DNA of 64,000 bases from Lachnospiraceae bacterium (lineage in GTDB: Bacteria; Bacillota; Clostridia; Lachnospirales; Lachnospiraceae). The notes under the pieces were generated by a model. That model had not been told where the DNA came from and searched no databases. It worked only from the letters and a program-made list of their open reading frames with translations. The translations under genes and the position numbers were made by a program. The stretch spans positions 62,001-126,000 of the forward strand of contig CABJAW010000004.1 of NCBI GenBank assembly GCA_902363665.1. Direction: 5' to 3'. Shown piece after piece: positions 52,742-61,346 of the stretch (position 1 is its first letter; each line of letters opens with the position of its first letter).

Positions 52742-55213
52742 ATGCAGTTAAATTATACAGAAAATGCAAGGCAGGTGCTCAGGCTGGCTGAGAAGGCAGC
52801 AAAGCAGGGCGGGCACCGCTACATTGGTTCGGAGCATCTTCTGACTGCACTTGTGCAGGAGCAGGAAGGGACGGCAGGTGCGATCCTGCGGGAGAACCAC
52901 GTGGAGGAGCAGAAGCTGCTGGAACTGATCGGAGAGCTGGTAGCACCGGAGGCGGAAGAGGCGAAGCATTCGAAAGAATGGTCGCCAAGGGCAAAGAGTA
53001 TTCTTCGGGAAAGCGAAGAAATGGCACATTTTTTTGAAGATACGGAGATTGGTACGGAGCATATTCTGCTGGCAATCCTGAGGGATGTGGACTGCGTGGC
53101 AGCCAGACTGCTGCACACGATCGGCGTAAATCTGCAGAAGCTGTACGCAGATATCGCGCAGGTAACGGGGATGACGGACGAAAAGTACAAGGAGCTGATC
53201 CGCAGTGCGAAAGCTGCGGCAGAAGGAGAAGGCGGAAGCGCGACTCCGCTTCTGGATCAGTACAGCCGGGACCTGACAGATCTGGCTGCGATGCACAAGC
53301 TTGATGTGACAGTCGGAAGAGAGACGGAGATTGAGCGGATCATGCAGATCCTGTGCCGCAGGACAAAAAATAATCCATGCCTGATCGGTGAACCGGGTGT
53401 CGGCAAGACGGCGATCGTGGAAGGCCTGGCGCAGCGGATTGTGAGCGGCGAGGTTCCGGGACCGATGCAGAACAAACGTGTTGTGACACTTGATATGGCA
53501 GGGATGGTGGCCGGTTCGAAATACCGCGGCGAGTTTGAGGAGCGGATCAAGCGGATTATCAATGAGGTGACGGACAGCGGAGAGGTACTGCTGTTTATCG
53601 ATGAGCTTCACACGATCATTGGTGCAGGTGGCGCGGAGGGCGCTCTGGATGCTTCAAATATCCTGAAGCCTTCACTTGCAAGAGGCGAGCTGCAGCTGAT
53701 CGGCGCTACCACGCAGGAAGAATACCGAAAGTACATTGAAAAAGACCCGGCTCTGGAGCGGCGTTTTCAGCCGGTGCACGTCGAGGAACCGTCCGAGGAG
53801 GAGACACTCCAGATTCTGCAGGGACTTCGTCCGGCCTATGAAAAGCATCACGGTGTGACGATCCTGGACGGGGCGCTTGAGGCGGCAGTGAAGCTGTCGA
53901 AGCGCTATATCAATGACCGTTTTCTGCCGGACAAGGCGATCGATCTGATTGACGAGGCGGCATCCAGACGGCAGCTTGGCTATTATCAGATGCCGGAGCA
54001 GACTGCAAAAATGCAGGAAGAATACGAGAGACTGCTTACAGACCGGGAGCAGGCGCTTCGGGAAGGACAGATCGAAAAAGCGCGGGAGCTGAATCGGCAG
54101 AAGAAGGCAATGGATGAGAAGCTGGAGAAACATCACAGGAGGATGCAGTTAAAACAGGACGGCCGTACCTCAAAAGTGACAGAGGAGGACATTGCCGAGA
54201 TTGTATCGGTCTGGACGAAGATCCCGGTGCAGAAACTGGCCGGCGCTGAGGCAAAGAAGCTCCTTCATCTGGATGCAGAGCTGCATAAGCGTGTGATCGG
54301 CCAAGAGGAGGCGGTGCAGGCTGTTGCAAAGTCTGTACGCCGCAGCCGTGCCGGACTGAAAAATCCGGCACGTCCAATCGGTTCATTTCTGTTTCTGGGG
54401 CCGACCGGTGTCGGCAAGACAGAGCTTTCCAAGGCGCTTGCGGAGGTTGTGTTTGGCAGCGAACAGGCAATGATCCGGGTTGATATGTCAGAATATATGG
54501 AAAAGCACAGCGTTTCGCGTCTTGTTGGCTCACCGCCTGGATACGTCGGATATGAGGAGGGAGGCCAGCTCTCTGAAAAGGTACGGCGCAATCCTTATTC
54601 TGTGATCCTGTTTGATGAGATCGAGAAAGCACACCCGGATGTCTTCAATATCCTGCTGCAGGTGCTCGATGAGGGGCATATCACGGACGGTCATGGCCGT
54701 AAGGTTGATTTTAAAAATACAATTTTGATCCTTACGTCAAATGCAGGCGCACAGTCGATCGTATCACCGAAGCATCTCGGTTTTGGAACAGGCAAAGATG
54801 AAAAGAAGAATTATGAGGCGATGAAGGGAAGTGTGATGGAAGAGGTACGCCGGATTTTCAAACCGGAGTTCCTGAACCGTATCGATGAGACGATCGTGTT
54901 CCATTCCCTGACGAAGGACGAAATTTTCCAGATCACAGGGCTTCTGCTGTCAGAACTGCAAAAGCGCTGCACGGAGCAGCTGCAGATCACGCTGAAGGTC
55001 AGCGGAGCTGTGAAAAAGCATATTTCCGAGGCGGGCTTTGATGATAAATACGGAGCAAGACCGTTGCGCCGCGCAGTGCAGAGCCAGATCGAGGATGCAC
55101 TTGCCGGGGAGATCCTTGATGGAAAGATAAAGGCGGGCGATACGGTGCACGTTGGACTGCAGAAGGGGAAGATCACTTTTGTGAGTGGTAATTATAGCAA
55201 TTCTGCAAAATAA
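52742..55213 (+). CDS. clpC: ClpC-type AAA+ unfoldase
   Basis: 823 residues, RBS AGGAGGAAAATGG. Two N-terminal Clp-N repeats ([20 protein letters not shown] start, [12 protein letters not shown] and [12 protein letters not shown]), AAA1 with Walker A GEPGVGKT (216-223), a middle/UVR-like coiled region ([20 protein letters not shown]), AAA2 with Walker A GPTGVGKT (553-560), sensor and C-terminal D2 small domain ([15 protein letters not shown]). ClpC unfolds damaged proteins and feeds them to ClpP. No mcsA/mcsB genes are adjacent; the upstream GntR-type gene is the likely regulator. Confidence 0.95.
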   Translation: MQLNYTENARQVLRLAEKAAKQGGHRYIGSEHLLTALVQEQEGTAGAILRENHVEEQKLLELIGELVAPEAEEAKHSKEWSPRAKSILRESEEMAHFFEDTEIGTEHILLAILRDVDCVAARLLHTIGVNLQKLYADIAQVTGMTDEKYKELIRSAKAAAEGEGGSATPLLDQYSRDLTDLAAMHKLDVTVGRETEIERIMQILCRRTKNNPCLIGEPGVGKTAIVEGLAQRIVSGEVPGPMQNKRVVTLDMAGMVAGSKYRGEFEERIKRIINEVTDSGEVLLFIDELHTIIGAGGAEGALDASNILKPSLARGELQLIGATTQEEYRKYIEKDPALERRFQPVHVEEPSEEETLQILQGLRPAYEKHHGVTILDGALEAAVKLSKRYINDRFLPDKAIDLIDEAASRRQLGYYQMPEQTAKMQEEYERLLTDREQALREGQIEKARELNRQKKAMDEKLEKHHRRMQLKQDGRTSKVTEEDIAEIVSVWTKIPVQKLAGAEAKKLLHLDAELHKRVIGQEEAVQAVAKSVRRSRAGLKNPARPIGSFLFLGPTGVGKTELSKALAEVVFGSEQAMIRVDMSEYMEKHSVSRLVGSPPGYVGYEEGGQLSEKVRRNPYSVILFDEIEKAHPDVFNILLQVLDEGHITDGHGRKVDFKNTILILTSNAGAQSIVSPKHLGFGTGKDEKKNYEAMKGSVMEEVRRIFKPEFLNRIDETIVFHSLTKDEIFQITGLLLSELQKRCTEQLQITLKVSGAVKKHISEAGFDDKYGARPLRRAVQSQIEDALAGEILDGKIKAGDTVHVGLQKGKITFVSGNYSNSAK

Positions 55214-55319
55214 TGCATCCCATCCGATCTGTCAGAGCGTGAAATACTGTGCCAAATCGTCTTGCCTGCATTATTTTATTGAATTGCTATAGTACGGGAA
55301 ATGTTGGGCATTTTGTTTT

Positions 55320-55388
55320 TGAACGCAGATAAGCATTCCCCCGCTTTAAGTGCGCGGAGCACTAAGCGGTGAGATGGGATGCTTATGT
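55320..55388 (+). repeat. Intergenic repeat, left module fused to MITE-core relic
   Basis: TGAACGCAGATAAGCATTCC, CCCGCTTTAAGTGC-GCGGA-GCACTAAGCGG, ATGGGATGCTTATG. This is close to the copy at 583 but lacks the closing arm CTGCGTTCA. Twelve bases later a relic of the MITE core begins, so the repeat seems to have been cut or joined there. Confidence 0.75.
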
Positions 55389-55399
55389 GGCCTGCGGCA

Positions 55400-55447
55400 T
55401 TTGGCGGATATGCCACACCGGCGAAATACGCAGCATTTTTGCGGTTG
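55400..55447 (+). mobile_element. Degenerate MITE-core relic
   Basis: TTTGGCGGATATGCCACACC / GGCGAAATACGCAGCATTTT / TGCGGTTGG. About 42 of 48 bases match the right-central part of the MITE at 15860 and 51983. No terminal inverted repeats or target duplication remain, so it is an old, decayed copy or an independent shared core. Confidence 0.6.
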
Positions 55448-55590
55448 GATTTGATGGAATTGATACATGGAAAAAGTGCTGGAATTTCGCCCCATTTTAT
55501 GGTAAAATAGCACAATCATCGAAAGATAACAAAGCGACAGACGGACCGGTACTCGCCGGCCTGTGAAAAACAAATCAGGAGGGCATGAAA

Positions 55591-56004
55591 ATGTCAGGAA
55601 TTAAAGAGCTCATCCGTACAGAAGAGGATGGCACACTCAGCTTTGGAGCATACGAGCTTGCAGAGAAAGCAAAAAAATCAGATTATGAGTATCAGGGAGA
55701 TCTTTACAAGGTAAAGACCTTTGATGAAATCACAAAGCTTGAGAAAAACGGAATGTTTGTTTATGAGTCCGTACCGGGAACCGCAGTCCATCACTTCCAT
55801 TCCACACAGAATGGTGTATCCTTTGAAGTAGAGGGAAAAGAAGATGCACAGATCATTCTCGGACTGGAGGATAATGCAGAATATAAAATTTACATCAACG
55901 ATACGAATGTAGGCAAGATGGTGACACAGATGGGCGGCAAGCTGGTACTGAGTGTAGAGATCGGCGCGGCAGACCTCGTTCCGGTAAAGGTTGTGAAATT
56001 ATAA
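55591..56004 (+). CDS. Conserved protein of unknown function
   Basis: 137 residues from ATG 55591 (AGGAGGGCATGAAA upstream; the ATG at 55585 is 2 nt from the RBS and less likely). Starts MSGIKELIRTEEDGTLSFGA; the middle [25 protein letters not shown] is well-structured looking; no motif recognised. Family members are found in Clostridia and are sometimes labelled endosialidase without support. It abuts radA (start follows the stop with no gap), so it may be coupled in expression. No signal or membrane segment. Confidence 0.75.
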   Translation: MSGIKELIRTEEDGTLSFGAYELAEKAKKSDYEYQGDLYKVKTFDEITKLEKNGMFVYESVPGTAVHHFHSTQNGVSFEVEGKEDAQIILGLEDNAEYKIYINDTNVGKMVTQMGGKLVLSVEIGAADLVPVKVVKL

Positions 56005-57366
56005 ATGCCAAAAGCAAAAACCATATTTTTCTGTCAGAACTGCGGGTTTGAATCCTCAAAATGGATGGGACAGTGTCCGGCCTGCAAAGAATGGAACAGC
56101 TTTGCGGAGGAGCCGCAGGCTTCGACGAAAAAAACGGCTGCTGGGAATGTCCGAAAGGACACCCCGCAGCCGAAAACATTATCTGAGATCGAAATGAACC
56201 AGGCGGCGCGGATGAGCACCGGAATGGGAGAGCTTGATAGAGTGCTTGGCGGCGGGATCGTACAGGGATCCCTGGTATTGGTCGGAGGCGATCCGGGCAT
56301 TGGCAAGTCGACGCTTCTGCTTCAGGTCTGCCGGAATCTTTCCGATGCAGGCAAAAAGGTACTTTACATTTCCGGCGAGGAATCACTGCAGCAGATCCGG
56401 CTCCGGGCAGAGCGGATGGGCAGCTTTACGGAGCATCTGTTGATTCTGTGTGAGACTGACCTTCAGGCAATCCGGGAGACGATTACCCGTCTGCAGCCGC
56501 AGGTCGTTGTGATCGACTCTATCCAGACGATGTACAATGAAAGTGTATCTTCGGCTCCGGGCAGCGTTTCTCAGGTGCGGGAATCGACCGGGGTTCTGAT
56601 GCAGATTGCAAAGACACAAAACATTACGATCTTTATTGTCGGTCATGTGACGAAAGAGGGTGTGGTCGCGGGTCCGCGTGTGCTGGAGCACATGGTTGAT
56701 ACGGTGTTGTATTTTGAAGGAGACCGTTATGCATCCTACCGGGTACTGCGGGGGGTCAAGAACCGTTTTGGTTCGACGAATGAGATTGGCGTGTTTGAGA
56801 TGCGCACTAGCGGTCTTGCGGAGGTGGCAAATCCTTCTGAATATATGCTGGAGGGAAAGCCGGAGAATGCGTCCGGTTCTATTGTGGCATGCACAATGGA
56901 GGGGACACGTCCGGTGCTTCTGGAGGTGCAGGCACTCGTATGTCAGAGCAGCCTTGCGTTTCCACGGCGGACAGCAGACGGCACAGATTTAAACCGCGTC
57001 AACCTTCTCATGGCTGTCCTGGAAAAACGGGCGGGACTGCGCGTTTCCTCCTGTGACGCTTATATCAACATTGCAGGCGGTATCCGCATGAATGAACCGG
57101 CACTTGATCTTGGCATTGTGCTGGCAGTGGCATCAAGCATGAAGGATACTCCGATTGATGAAAAGACGATTGCATTCGGAGAAGTGGGATTAAGCGGAGA
57201 AGTCCGTTCGGTGACCATGCCGGAGCAGCGTGTCCGGGAAGCAAAGAAGCTCGGTTTTGATACGGTGATTCTTCCGATGAGCTGTATGAAACAGGCAGCG
57301 CGAGTGGATGGTATTCATCTGACCGGTGTGCGCAATGTACGCGAGGCAATTCAGGCGATTCTGTGA
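56005..57366 (+). CDS. radA: DNA repair protein RadA (Sms)
   Basis: 453 residues. N-terminal zinc finger CQNCGFESSKWMGQCPACKEW (Cys10, 13, 24, 27), RecA-like ATPase with Walker A GGDPGIGKSTLL (94-105), the RadA signature KNRFGSTNEIG, and a C-terminal Lon-like domain (GGIRMNEPALDLGIVLAVAS). It promotes branch migration in homologous recombination. ATG directly after the previous stop; own RBS is weak, so translation may depend on coupling. Confidence 0.96.
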   Translation: MPKAKTIFFCQNCGFESSKWMGQCPACKEWNSFAEEPQASTKKTAAGNVRKDTPQPKTLSEIEMNQAARMSTGMGELDRVLGGGIVQGSLVLVGGDPGIGKSTLLLQVCRNLSDAGKKVLYISGEESLQQIRLRAERMGSFTEHLLILCETDLQAIRETITRLQPQVVVIDSIQTMYNESVSSAPGSVSQVRESTGVLMQIAKTQNITIFIVGHVTKEGVVAGPRVLEHMVDTVLYFEGDRYASYRVLRGVKNRFGSTNEIGVFEMRTSGLAEVANPSEYMLEGKPENASGSIVACTMEGTRPVLLEVQALVCQSSLAFPRRTADGTDLNRVNLLMAVLEKRAGLRVSSCDAYINIAGGIRMNEPALDLGIVLAVASSMKDTPIDEKTIAFGEVGLSGEVRSVTMPEQRVREAKKLGFDTVILPMSCMKQAARVDGIHLTGVRNVREAIQAIL

Positions 57367-57433
57367 CAGAACTCACGGAATCGCCCGATTTGTCTTAAGA
57401 GTTGGAATAATTTCGAATTTTTTGAAAAAATAG

Positions 57434-57462
57434 TTGACACATAAAGCAGAGTATGGTATAAA
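57434..57462 (+). promoter_or_regulatory. Promoter of tRNA-Trp
   Basis: TTGACA (57434-57439), 17 bp, TATAAA (57457-57462), 21 bp before the tRNA. Confidence 0.85.
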
Positions 57463-57483
57463 TATAGAGTGTTCAGCAGACAT

Positions 57484-57554
57484 AGGGGATTGGTCAAGTG
57501 GTATGACAGGAGTCTCCAAAACTCTTAGTGGGAGTTCGATTCTCTCATCCCCTG
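57484..57554 (+). tRNA. tRNA-Trp (CCA anticodon)
   Basis: 71 nt. The acceptor arms AGGGGAT and ATCCCCT pair fully, the anticodon stem-loop is GGAGT-CTCCAAA-ACTCT with anticodon CCA, and the T-arm GTTCGATTC is present. CCA tail is not encoded (GCTCA follows). It is transcribed alone from a strong promoter to a terminator, 117 bp after radA. Confidence 0.96.
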
Positions 57555-57562
57555 CTCACATA

Positions 57563-57606
57563 AGTCGAAAAGCCTTTAGGATCAAAGGTTTTTCGGCTTT
57601 TTTATT
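57563..57606 (+). terminator. Terminator of tRNA-Trp
   Basis: AGTCGAAAAGCCTTT pairs (with G-U pairs) with AAAGGTTTTTCGGCTT, followed by a T-run. Confidence 0.9.
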
Positions 57607-57633
57607 TTATTTGAAGCGATTGATGATCACCAC

Positions 57634-57662
57634 TTGTTCATCAAGTGGAATTATGTTATGAT
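57634..57662 (+). promoter_or_regulatory. Promoter of the GNAT-ogt gene pair
   Basis: TTGTTC (57634-57639), 17 bp, TATGAT (57657-57662). The -35 lies inside a small palindrome, CCACTTG-TTCAT-CAAGTGG, a possible operator. Between this and the gene at 57774 lies a leader with a strong GGGGGCGGAG that could drive a 12-codon TTG-started ORF (MISFIGMLRKKL) at about 57707; this small ORF is unsupported. Confidence 0.6.
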
Positions 57663-57773
57663 GAAAAAATATTGGGACTTATTTTGTAATAAAGGGGGCG
57701 GAGATTTTGATAAGTTTTATTGGGATGTTAAGGAAAAAATTATGACAGCATTTATGATGGAGAAGAAAAGGAA

Positions 57774-58250
57774 TTGACGACAACAGGATTGATGCGAACG
57801 TTTTATCCAATCAGGAAAGCAACCCGGTATGATTTATCGAGGATAGCCGAAATATATGTGTTTAATAACAGAATAAATTATTTTCCCATATTTAATGATG
57901 AAAGTTTTTCTTTTGGCAAGCTGCAGGTTATCTCGCTGGCAGATCAGTACTTTGGAGATGAGGAAGTGCTCAGAAATCTGTATGTATACGAGGATGGCTT
58001 GATAAAGGGATTCACTCAGACAGAGGGAACGGAGATCTGCAAACTATATGTGGAACCATTTTTCCAAAGCGAGGGAATTGGAAGCAGCCTGATTGAGTTT
58101 GCAATCAGGGAATTCCATGCGGATCATTTGTGGGTATTGGAAAGAAATACCAGGGCAATTGCTTTTTACAAGAGACATGGTTTTCGATTGACAGGACAGA
58201 AAAAATTTGAGGAAGGTACCACGGAGTACATTGTGAAACTCACGCGGTAA
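57774..58250 (+). CDS. GNAT family N-acetyltransferase
   Basis: 158 residues from TTG 57774 (AAGGAA just upstream); ATG 57792 is an alternative. GNAT fold: IRKATRYDLSRIAEIYV, then motif A CKLYVEPFFQSEGIGSSLIEFAI with the acetyl-CoA loop Q-x-x-G-I-G, and motif B NTRAIAFYKRHGFRLTGQ. It acetylates an unknown amine, peptide or protein N-terminus. Precedes ogt by 20 bp and probably cotranscribed. Confidence 0.9.
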   Translation: MTTTGLMRTFYPIRKATRYDLSRIAEIYVFNNRINYFPIFNDESFSFGKLQVISLADQYFGDEEVLRNLYVYEDGLIKGFTQTEGTEICKLYVEPFFQSEGIGSSLIEFAIREFHADHLWVLERNTRAIAFYKRHGFRLTGQKKFEEGTTEYIVKLTR

Positions 58251-58270
58251 TCGAAAAATATAAGGAAAAG

Positions 58271-58804
58271 ATGGAATATACGTGTACTTATCAATCACCG
58301 CTGGGGGATATCCTTTTGGCGGCAGATGAAATCGGACTTACCGGTTTGTGGTTCGAAGGGCAGAAATACTTTGCAAATACACTTCCAAAGGAATGGGTTT
58401 CACAGGAAACGCCCATTCTTACAGAGGCAAAAAAGTGGCTGGATGTATATTTTTCCGGTGAAGAACCGAAATTTACGCCCAGGCTTCATCCCGGCGGCTC
58501 CTCATTTCGGCAGGCAGTTTGGAAGATCCTGCTGGAAATTCCCTATGGGCAGACGGTTACATATGGAGAGATTGCCGGCAGAATCGCAAAAATGCAGAAT
58601 ACTTCTCATATGTCGGCCCAGGCAGTAGGTGGTGCGGTGGGGCATAATGAGGTTTCTATTATTATTCCGTGCCACCGCGTAGTCGGCACAAATGGCAGTC
58701 TGACCGGGTATGCAGGGGGGATTGATAAAAAAATCGCACTGCTGGAGCTGGAGCATACGGATATAAGTCATTTCTTTGTTCCAAAGAAGGGAACAGCATT
58801 ATGA
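58271..58804 (+). CDS. ogt: Methylated-DNA-protein-cysteine methyltransferase
   Basis: 177 residues. The active-site IPCHRVVG (Cys134) and the helix-turn-helix region FRQAVWKILLEIPYGQTVTY, plus the NxGxxxGYxGG end (TNGSLTGYAGG). It removes alkyl groups from O6-methylguanine in a suicide reaction. Paired with a GNAT gene; no Ada-type regulator domain. Confidence 0.96.
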   Translation: MEYTCTYQSPLGDILLAADEIGLTGLWFEGQKYFANTLPKEWVSQETPILTEAKKWLDVYFSGEEPKFTPRLHPGGSSFRQAVWKILLEIPYGQTVTYGEIAGRIAKMQNTSHMSAQAVGGAVGHNEVSIIIPCHRVVGTNGSLTGYAGGIDKKIALLELEHTDISHFFVPKKGTAL

Positions 58805-58834
58805 TAGAAAGCAATGAATCTTTACAGCTTTCCA

Positions 58835-58863
58835 TACACAGGTATGACTTTTCGTGATAGAAT
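58835..58863 (+). promoter_or_regulatory. Weak promoter of the dehydrogenase gene
   Basis: TACACA (58835-58840), 17 bp, TAGAAT (58858-58863), about 60 bp before the start codon. Confidence 0.5.
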
Positions 58864-58923
58864 AAGAGCATATGAACATGACTTTGACAGTACGCAGTTG
58901 TAAGACACAGGGAGGAAAAGAGA

Positions 58924-59880
58924 ATGGGCGCAGTCAATTATGGAAAGGTGGTCCTGATCGGTGCAGGGCACGTCGGATCAGCGATACTGGATTCACTTCT
59001 TCGCATGAATCTGGCGGATGAGATTGTCGTGATAAATCGAAATGAGAAAAAGGCGCTTGGCGTCGTGATGGATGCGAGCCATACAACCGCATTTGCATAC
59101 AGCGCGAATGCAAACATCCGGGTGGGAACGTATGAAGACTGCCGGGATGCGCAGATCATCATCAACACGGCAGGTCCGAGCATCCAGCCGGGCAATTCCA
59201 GAGACCGCATGGTACTGCTGCAGTCCAACGTGCAGGTGATGCGCAGTATCATGACGGAGATCGTGCGCTACACGCGGGAGGCCGTGATCATCAATGTTTC
59301 GAATCCGATGGATATCCTGACGTATCTCGCACAGACGGAGTTTGATTACCCGCGCCGGAAAATGATCGGTACAGGTACGCTTCTCGATACCGCACGCTTC
59401 AATAAGATGGTGGCAGACCGCTGCGGCGTGGACGCAAAAAATGTGACCGGATTCGTGCTCGGCGAGCATGGAGGGACAAGCTTTATACCGTGGAACGCGG
59501 TCAATATTGTCGGTATTCCGTTTGACCAGTTTGAGCGTCAGTTCGAACTTCCGGAGCCGATCGACAAGGAGCAGCTGCTCGCAGAGGTGAAGGTCAGCGG
59601 GCTGGACATCGTTGAATTGAAAGGCTACACGAGCTCCGGCATCGCATTGAGCGTCTGCCGTCTGATCGGGGCGATTATGCGAAATGAACGTGCAGTCGTT
59701 CCCGCCTCTGTTGTGCTGAACGGAGAATACGGTCTGCGCGGTGTTGCCATGAGTCTTCCGTGTGTGATTTCCAGAAACGGCATTGAGCGTACCCTGCAGA
59801 TTCCGCTCGATGAGGAGGGGCAGGAGAAGCTGAAAGCATGCTATGAGTATCTGCATGAAGTGATAGAAAGTATCTCATAA
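58924..59880 (+). CDS. L-lactate/2-hydroxyacid dehydrogenase family
   Basis: 318 residues. NAD-binding VVLIGAGHVGSAILDSLL (GxGxxG), the substrate-loop NSRDRMVLLQSNVQ (where Arg contacts the carboxylate), catalytic GEHGGTSFIPWN (His), and ERTLQIPLDEEG near the end. The Arg/His/Asp set fits L-LDH or a related L-2-hydroxyacid dehydrogenase; text differs from canonical LDH (PGETRL) so substrate breadth is open. Reduces pyruvate to L-lactate with NADH, typical of fermenters. RBS GGGAGGAAAAGAG. Confidence 0.85.
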   Translation: MGAVNYGKVVLIGAGHVGSAILDSLLRMNLADEIVVINRNEKKALGVVMDASHTTAFAYSANANIRVGTYEDCRDAQIIINTAGPSIQPGNSRDRMVLLQSNVQVMRSIMTEIVRYTREAVIINVSNPMDILTYLAQTEFDYPRRKMIGTGTLLDTARFNKMVADRCGVDAKNVTGFVLGEHGGTSFIPWNAVNIVGIPFDQFERQFELPEPIDKEQLLAEVKVSGLDIVELKGYTSSGIALSVCRLIGAIMRNERAVVPASVVLNGEYGLRGVAMSLPCVISRNGIERTLQIPLDEEGQEKLKACYEYLHEVIESIS

Positions 59881-59948
59881 GCCTACTGTGAAAACGAATC
59901 CGGTGATAGCGGCAGTGTGGCAGTGAAATGTTGAATGTTTCAAAGGGC

Positions 59949-59977
59949 TTGCAAATTAAAAAAAATTTGTGTATAAT
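59949..59977 (+). promoter_or_regulatory. Promoter of thiamine operon
   Basis: TTGCAA (59949-59954), 17 bp, TATAAT (59972-59977). Transcription would begin near 59984, at the TPP riboswitch. Confidence 0.85.
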
Positions 59978-59983
59978 ATTCCC

Positions 59984-60074
59984 GAAATAGGGAGCTCAAA
60001 TGGATGGGCTGAGAGTAGACTTGGTAGTCTTGACCTGAAACCTGATTTGGATAATGCCAACGTAGGGAAATACA
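59984..60074 (+). promoter_or_regulatory. TPP riboswitch (THI box)
   Basis: Canonical blocks in order: GGGAGCTCAAATGG, GGGCTGAGAG, ACCTGAAACCTGA, TTGGATAATGCCAACGTAGGGA. Binding TPP turns off thiamine-biosynthesis genes. A strong terminator follows 83 bp downstream and the thiS gene is about 390 bp away, so the platform is transcription termination. Confidence 0.95.
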
Positions 60075-60156
60075 TGTCGCAAATGAATGGACTTGTGTGC
60101 CGTTGCTCTCTGTTTTTTGTGTGAACTGGGGGCACCACTTTTCACAGAATCGTTCA

Positions 60157-60199
60157 GGCGCCGGACAATACAGAAAGTGTATTGTCCGGCGCCTTTTTT
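60157..60199 (+). terminator. TPP-controlled terminator
   Basis: Perfect GGCGCCGGACAATACA / TGTATTGTCCGGCGCC with a GAAAG-like loop and T-run. Its very strong stem needs a competing antiterminator formed without TPP; the partner could not be located by eye. Confidence 0.85.
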
Positions 60200-60200
60200 A

Positions 60201-60340
60201 ACCGAGTCAAGCAAGTCCCCTGCAGGGTTGCGCGGAGCAATAAGCAGTGGGTAGGGACTTGCTTGTATCATAAGTGAGATAAACTCACTCATGATATGGG
60301 TTATGAGCAAGTAGCGAAGCGGATTGCGAATATCCGCTTT
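60201..60340 (+). repeat. Intergenic repeat, complete three-hairpin copy
   Basis: Hairpin 1: GCAAGTCCC...GGGACTTGC with nested CTGC/GCAG and TTGC-GCGGA-GCAA. Hairpin 2: ATCATAAGTGAG-ATAAA-CTCACTCATGAT. Hairpin 3: AGCGGAT-TGCGA-ATATCCGCT. Best full example of the family; it lies inside the thiamine operon leader after the terminator. Confidence 0.85.
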
Positions 60341-60341
60341 G

Positions 60342-60440
60342 ACCCGAGTCAAGCAAGTCCCCTGCAGGGTTGCGTGGAGCAATAAGCGGTGGGGAGGGAG
60401 TTACCTGCATCATAAATGAGGTAAACTCACTTATTTATAC
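60342..60440 (+). repeat. Intergenic repeat, second tandem copy
   Basis: ACCCGAGTCAAGCAAGTCCC, CTGCAGGGTTGC-GTGGA-GCAATAAGCGG, then CATCATAAATGAG-GTAAA-CTCACTTATTTAT. Directly follows the previous copy; the third hairpin is missing and thiS follows. Confidence 0.8.
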
Positions 60441-60462
60441 GGTGTTAAAAAGCGGAAGGAGT

Positions 60463-60663
60463 ATGAGAATGGTAAAACTGAATGGAGAGGAGAAAGAGCT
60501 TGCAGGGAAGAATCTTCTGGAGTATCTGAAAGAGGCGGGATTCAAACCGGAGCAGGTGGTCGTAGAGCGCAATTTTGAGATTGTTCCGAAAGAACAGATG
60601 GGCTGCGTAACAATTCAGGATGAAGATGTGATTGAAGTGCTGCGGTTTGTTGGAGGAGGCTGA
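60463..60663 (+). CDS. thiS: Sulfur carrier protein ThiS
   Basis: 66 residues from ATG 60463 (AAGGAGTATG; a second ATG at 60469 is also possible). Ubiquitin-like fold: MVKLNGEEKELAGKNLLEYL, ending VGGG, whose last Gly is adenylated and thiocarboxylated to carry sulfur for the thiazole. Followed by thiF, the ATPase that activates it. First gene after the TPP terminator. Confidence 0.93.
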   Translation: MRMVKLNGEEKELAGKNLLEYLKEAGFKPEQVVVERNFEIVPKEQMGCVTIQDEDVIEVLRFVGGG

Positions 60664-60667
60664 ATAG

Positions 60668-61318
60668 ATGACGGAGATGCAGAAAAAAATGCGGGAACTC
60701 ATTTCAAAGGAAGCGCTGGATCGTGCATTTGATGCCAGGTTTCCGAAAGAGATGCAGGAAAAACTGCGTGCAGCGAAAGTTGCAGTCGCAGGGCTTGGCG
60801 GTCTTGGCTCGAACATTGCGGTCATGCTTGCCAGAAGCGGAATCGGGAAGCTGCTTCTGGTGGATTTTGATGTGGTTGATGTGACGAACCTGAATCGGCA
60901 GATGTACTTTATACCACAGCTTGGCAGGCCAAAGACAGAGGCACTGGCGGAACTGCTGGTTCAGATCAATCCGTATACGGAATACGAAACGGTTTGTACT
61001 AAAGTAACACCGGAAAATGTAAAGGAATTATTTTCGGAATATCCGATCGTATGCGAGGCGTTCGACAGGCCGGATCAGAAAGCAATGCTGGTGCGGGAGC
61101 TTCTCACCCAGTGTCCGAAGACGACAGTCGTATCGGGAAACGGAATGGCGGGATATGCAGATACAAACGAGATCAGAACACGGCGAATGATGCAGCGGCT
61201 GTATGTGTGCGGAGATCAGAGCACGGGTGCCAGTGAAGGAAACGGACTGATCGCACCAAGAGTGGCAGCCTGCGCCGCACACGAAGCGAACAAGGTCCTG
61301 CAGGTGATCATGGAATGA
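60668..61318 (+). CDS. thiF: ThiF-family ThiS adenylyltransferase
   Basis: 216 residues, short E1-like protein: [19 protein letters not shown] nucleotide loop, [14 protein letters not shown], and a final [15 protein letters not shown]. It adenylates the C-terminal Gly of ThiS. The RBS GGAGGAGG lies within thiS, 9 nt upstream. The short form, without the rhodanese part, is usual in Clostridia. Confidence 0.92.
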   Translation: MTEMQKKMRELISKEALDRAFDARFPKEMQEKLRAAKVAVAGLGGLGSNIAVMLARSGIGKLLLVDFDVVDVTNLNRQMYFIPQLGRPKTEALAELLVQINPYTEYETVCTKVTPENVKELFSEYPIVCEAFDRPDQKAMLVRELLTQCPKTTVVSGNGMAGYADTNEIRTRRMMQRLYVCGDQSTGASEGNGLIAPRVAACAAHEANKVLQVIME

Positions 61319-61346
61319 TATTTGTAAGCAGAAAAGGAGACCCAAC

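Noticed and set aside
57434-57661. 75-aa plus-strand ORF over the tRNA-Trp region
   Set aside because: It spans the tRNA-Trp and its terminator and has no RBS; the tRNA explains the sequence.
57658-57777. 39-aa ORF MMKKYWDLFCNKGG...
   Set aside because: Its start overlaps the -10 of the promoter of the following gene, and no RBS precedes it.
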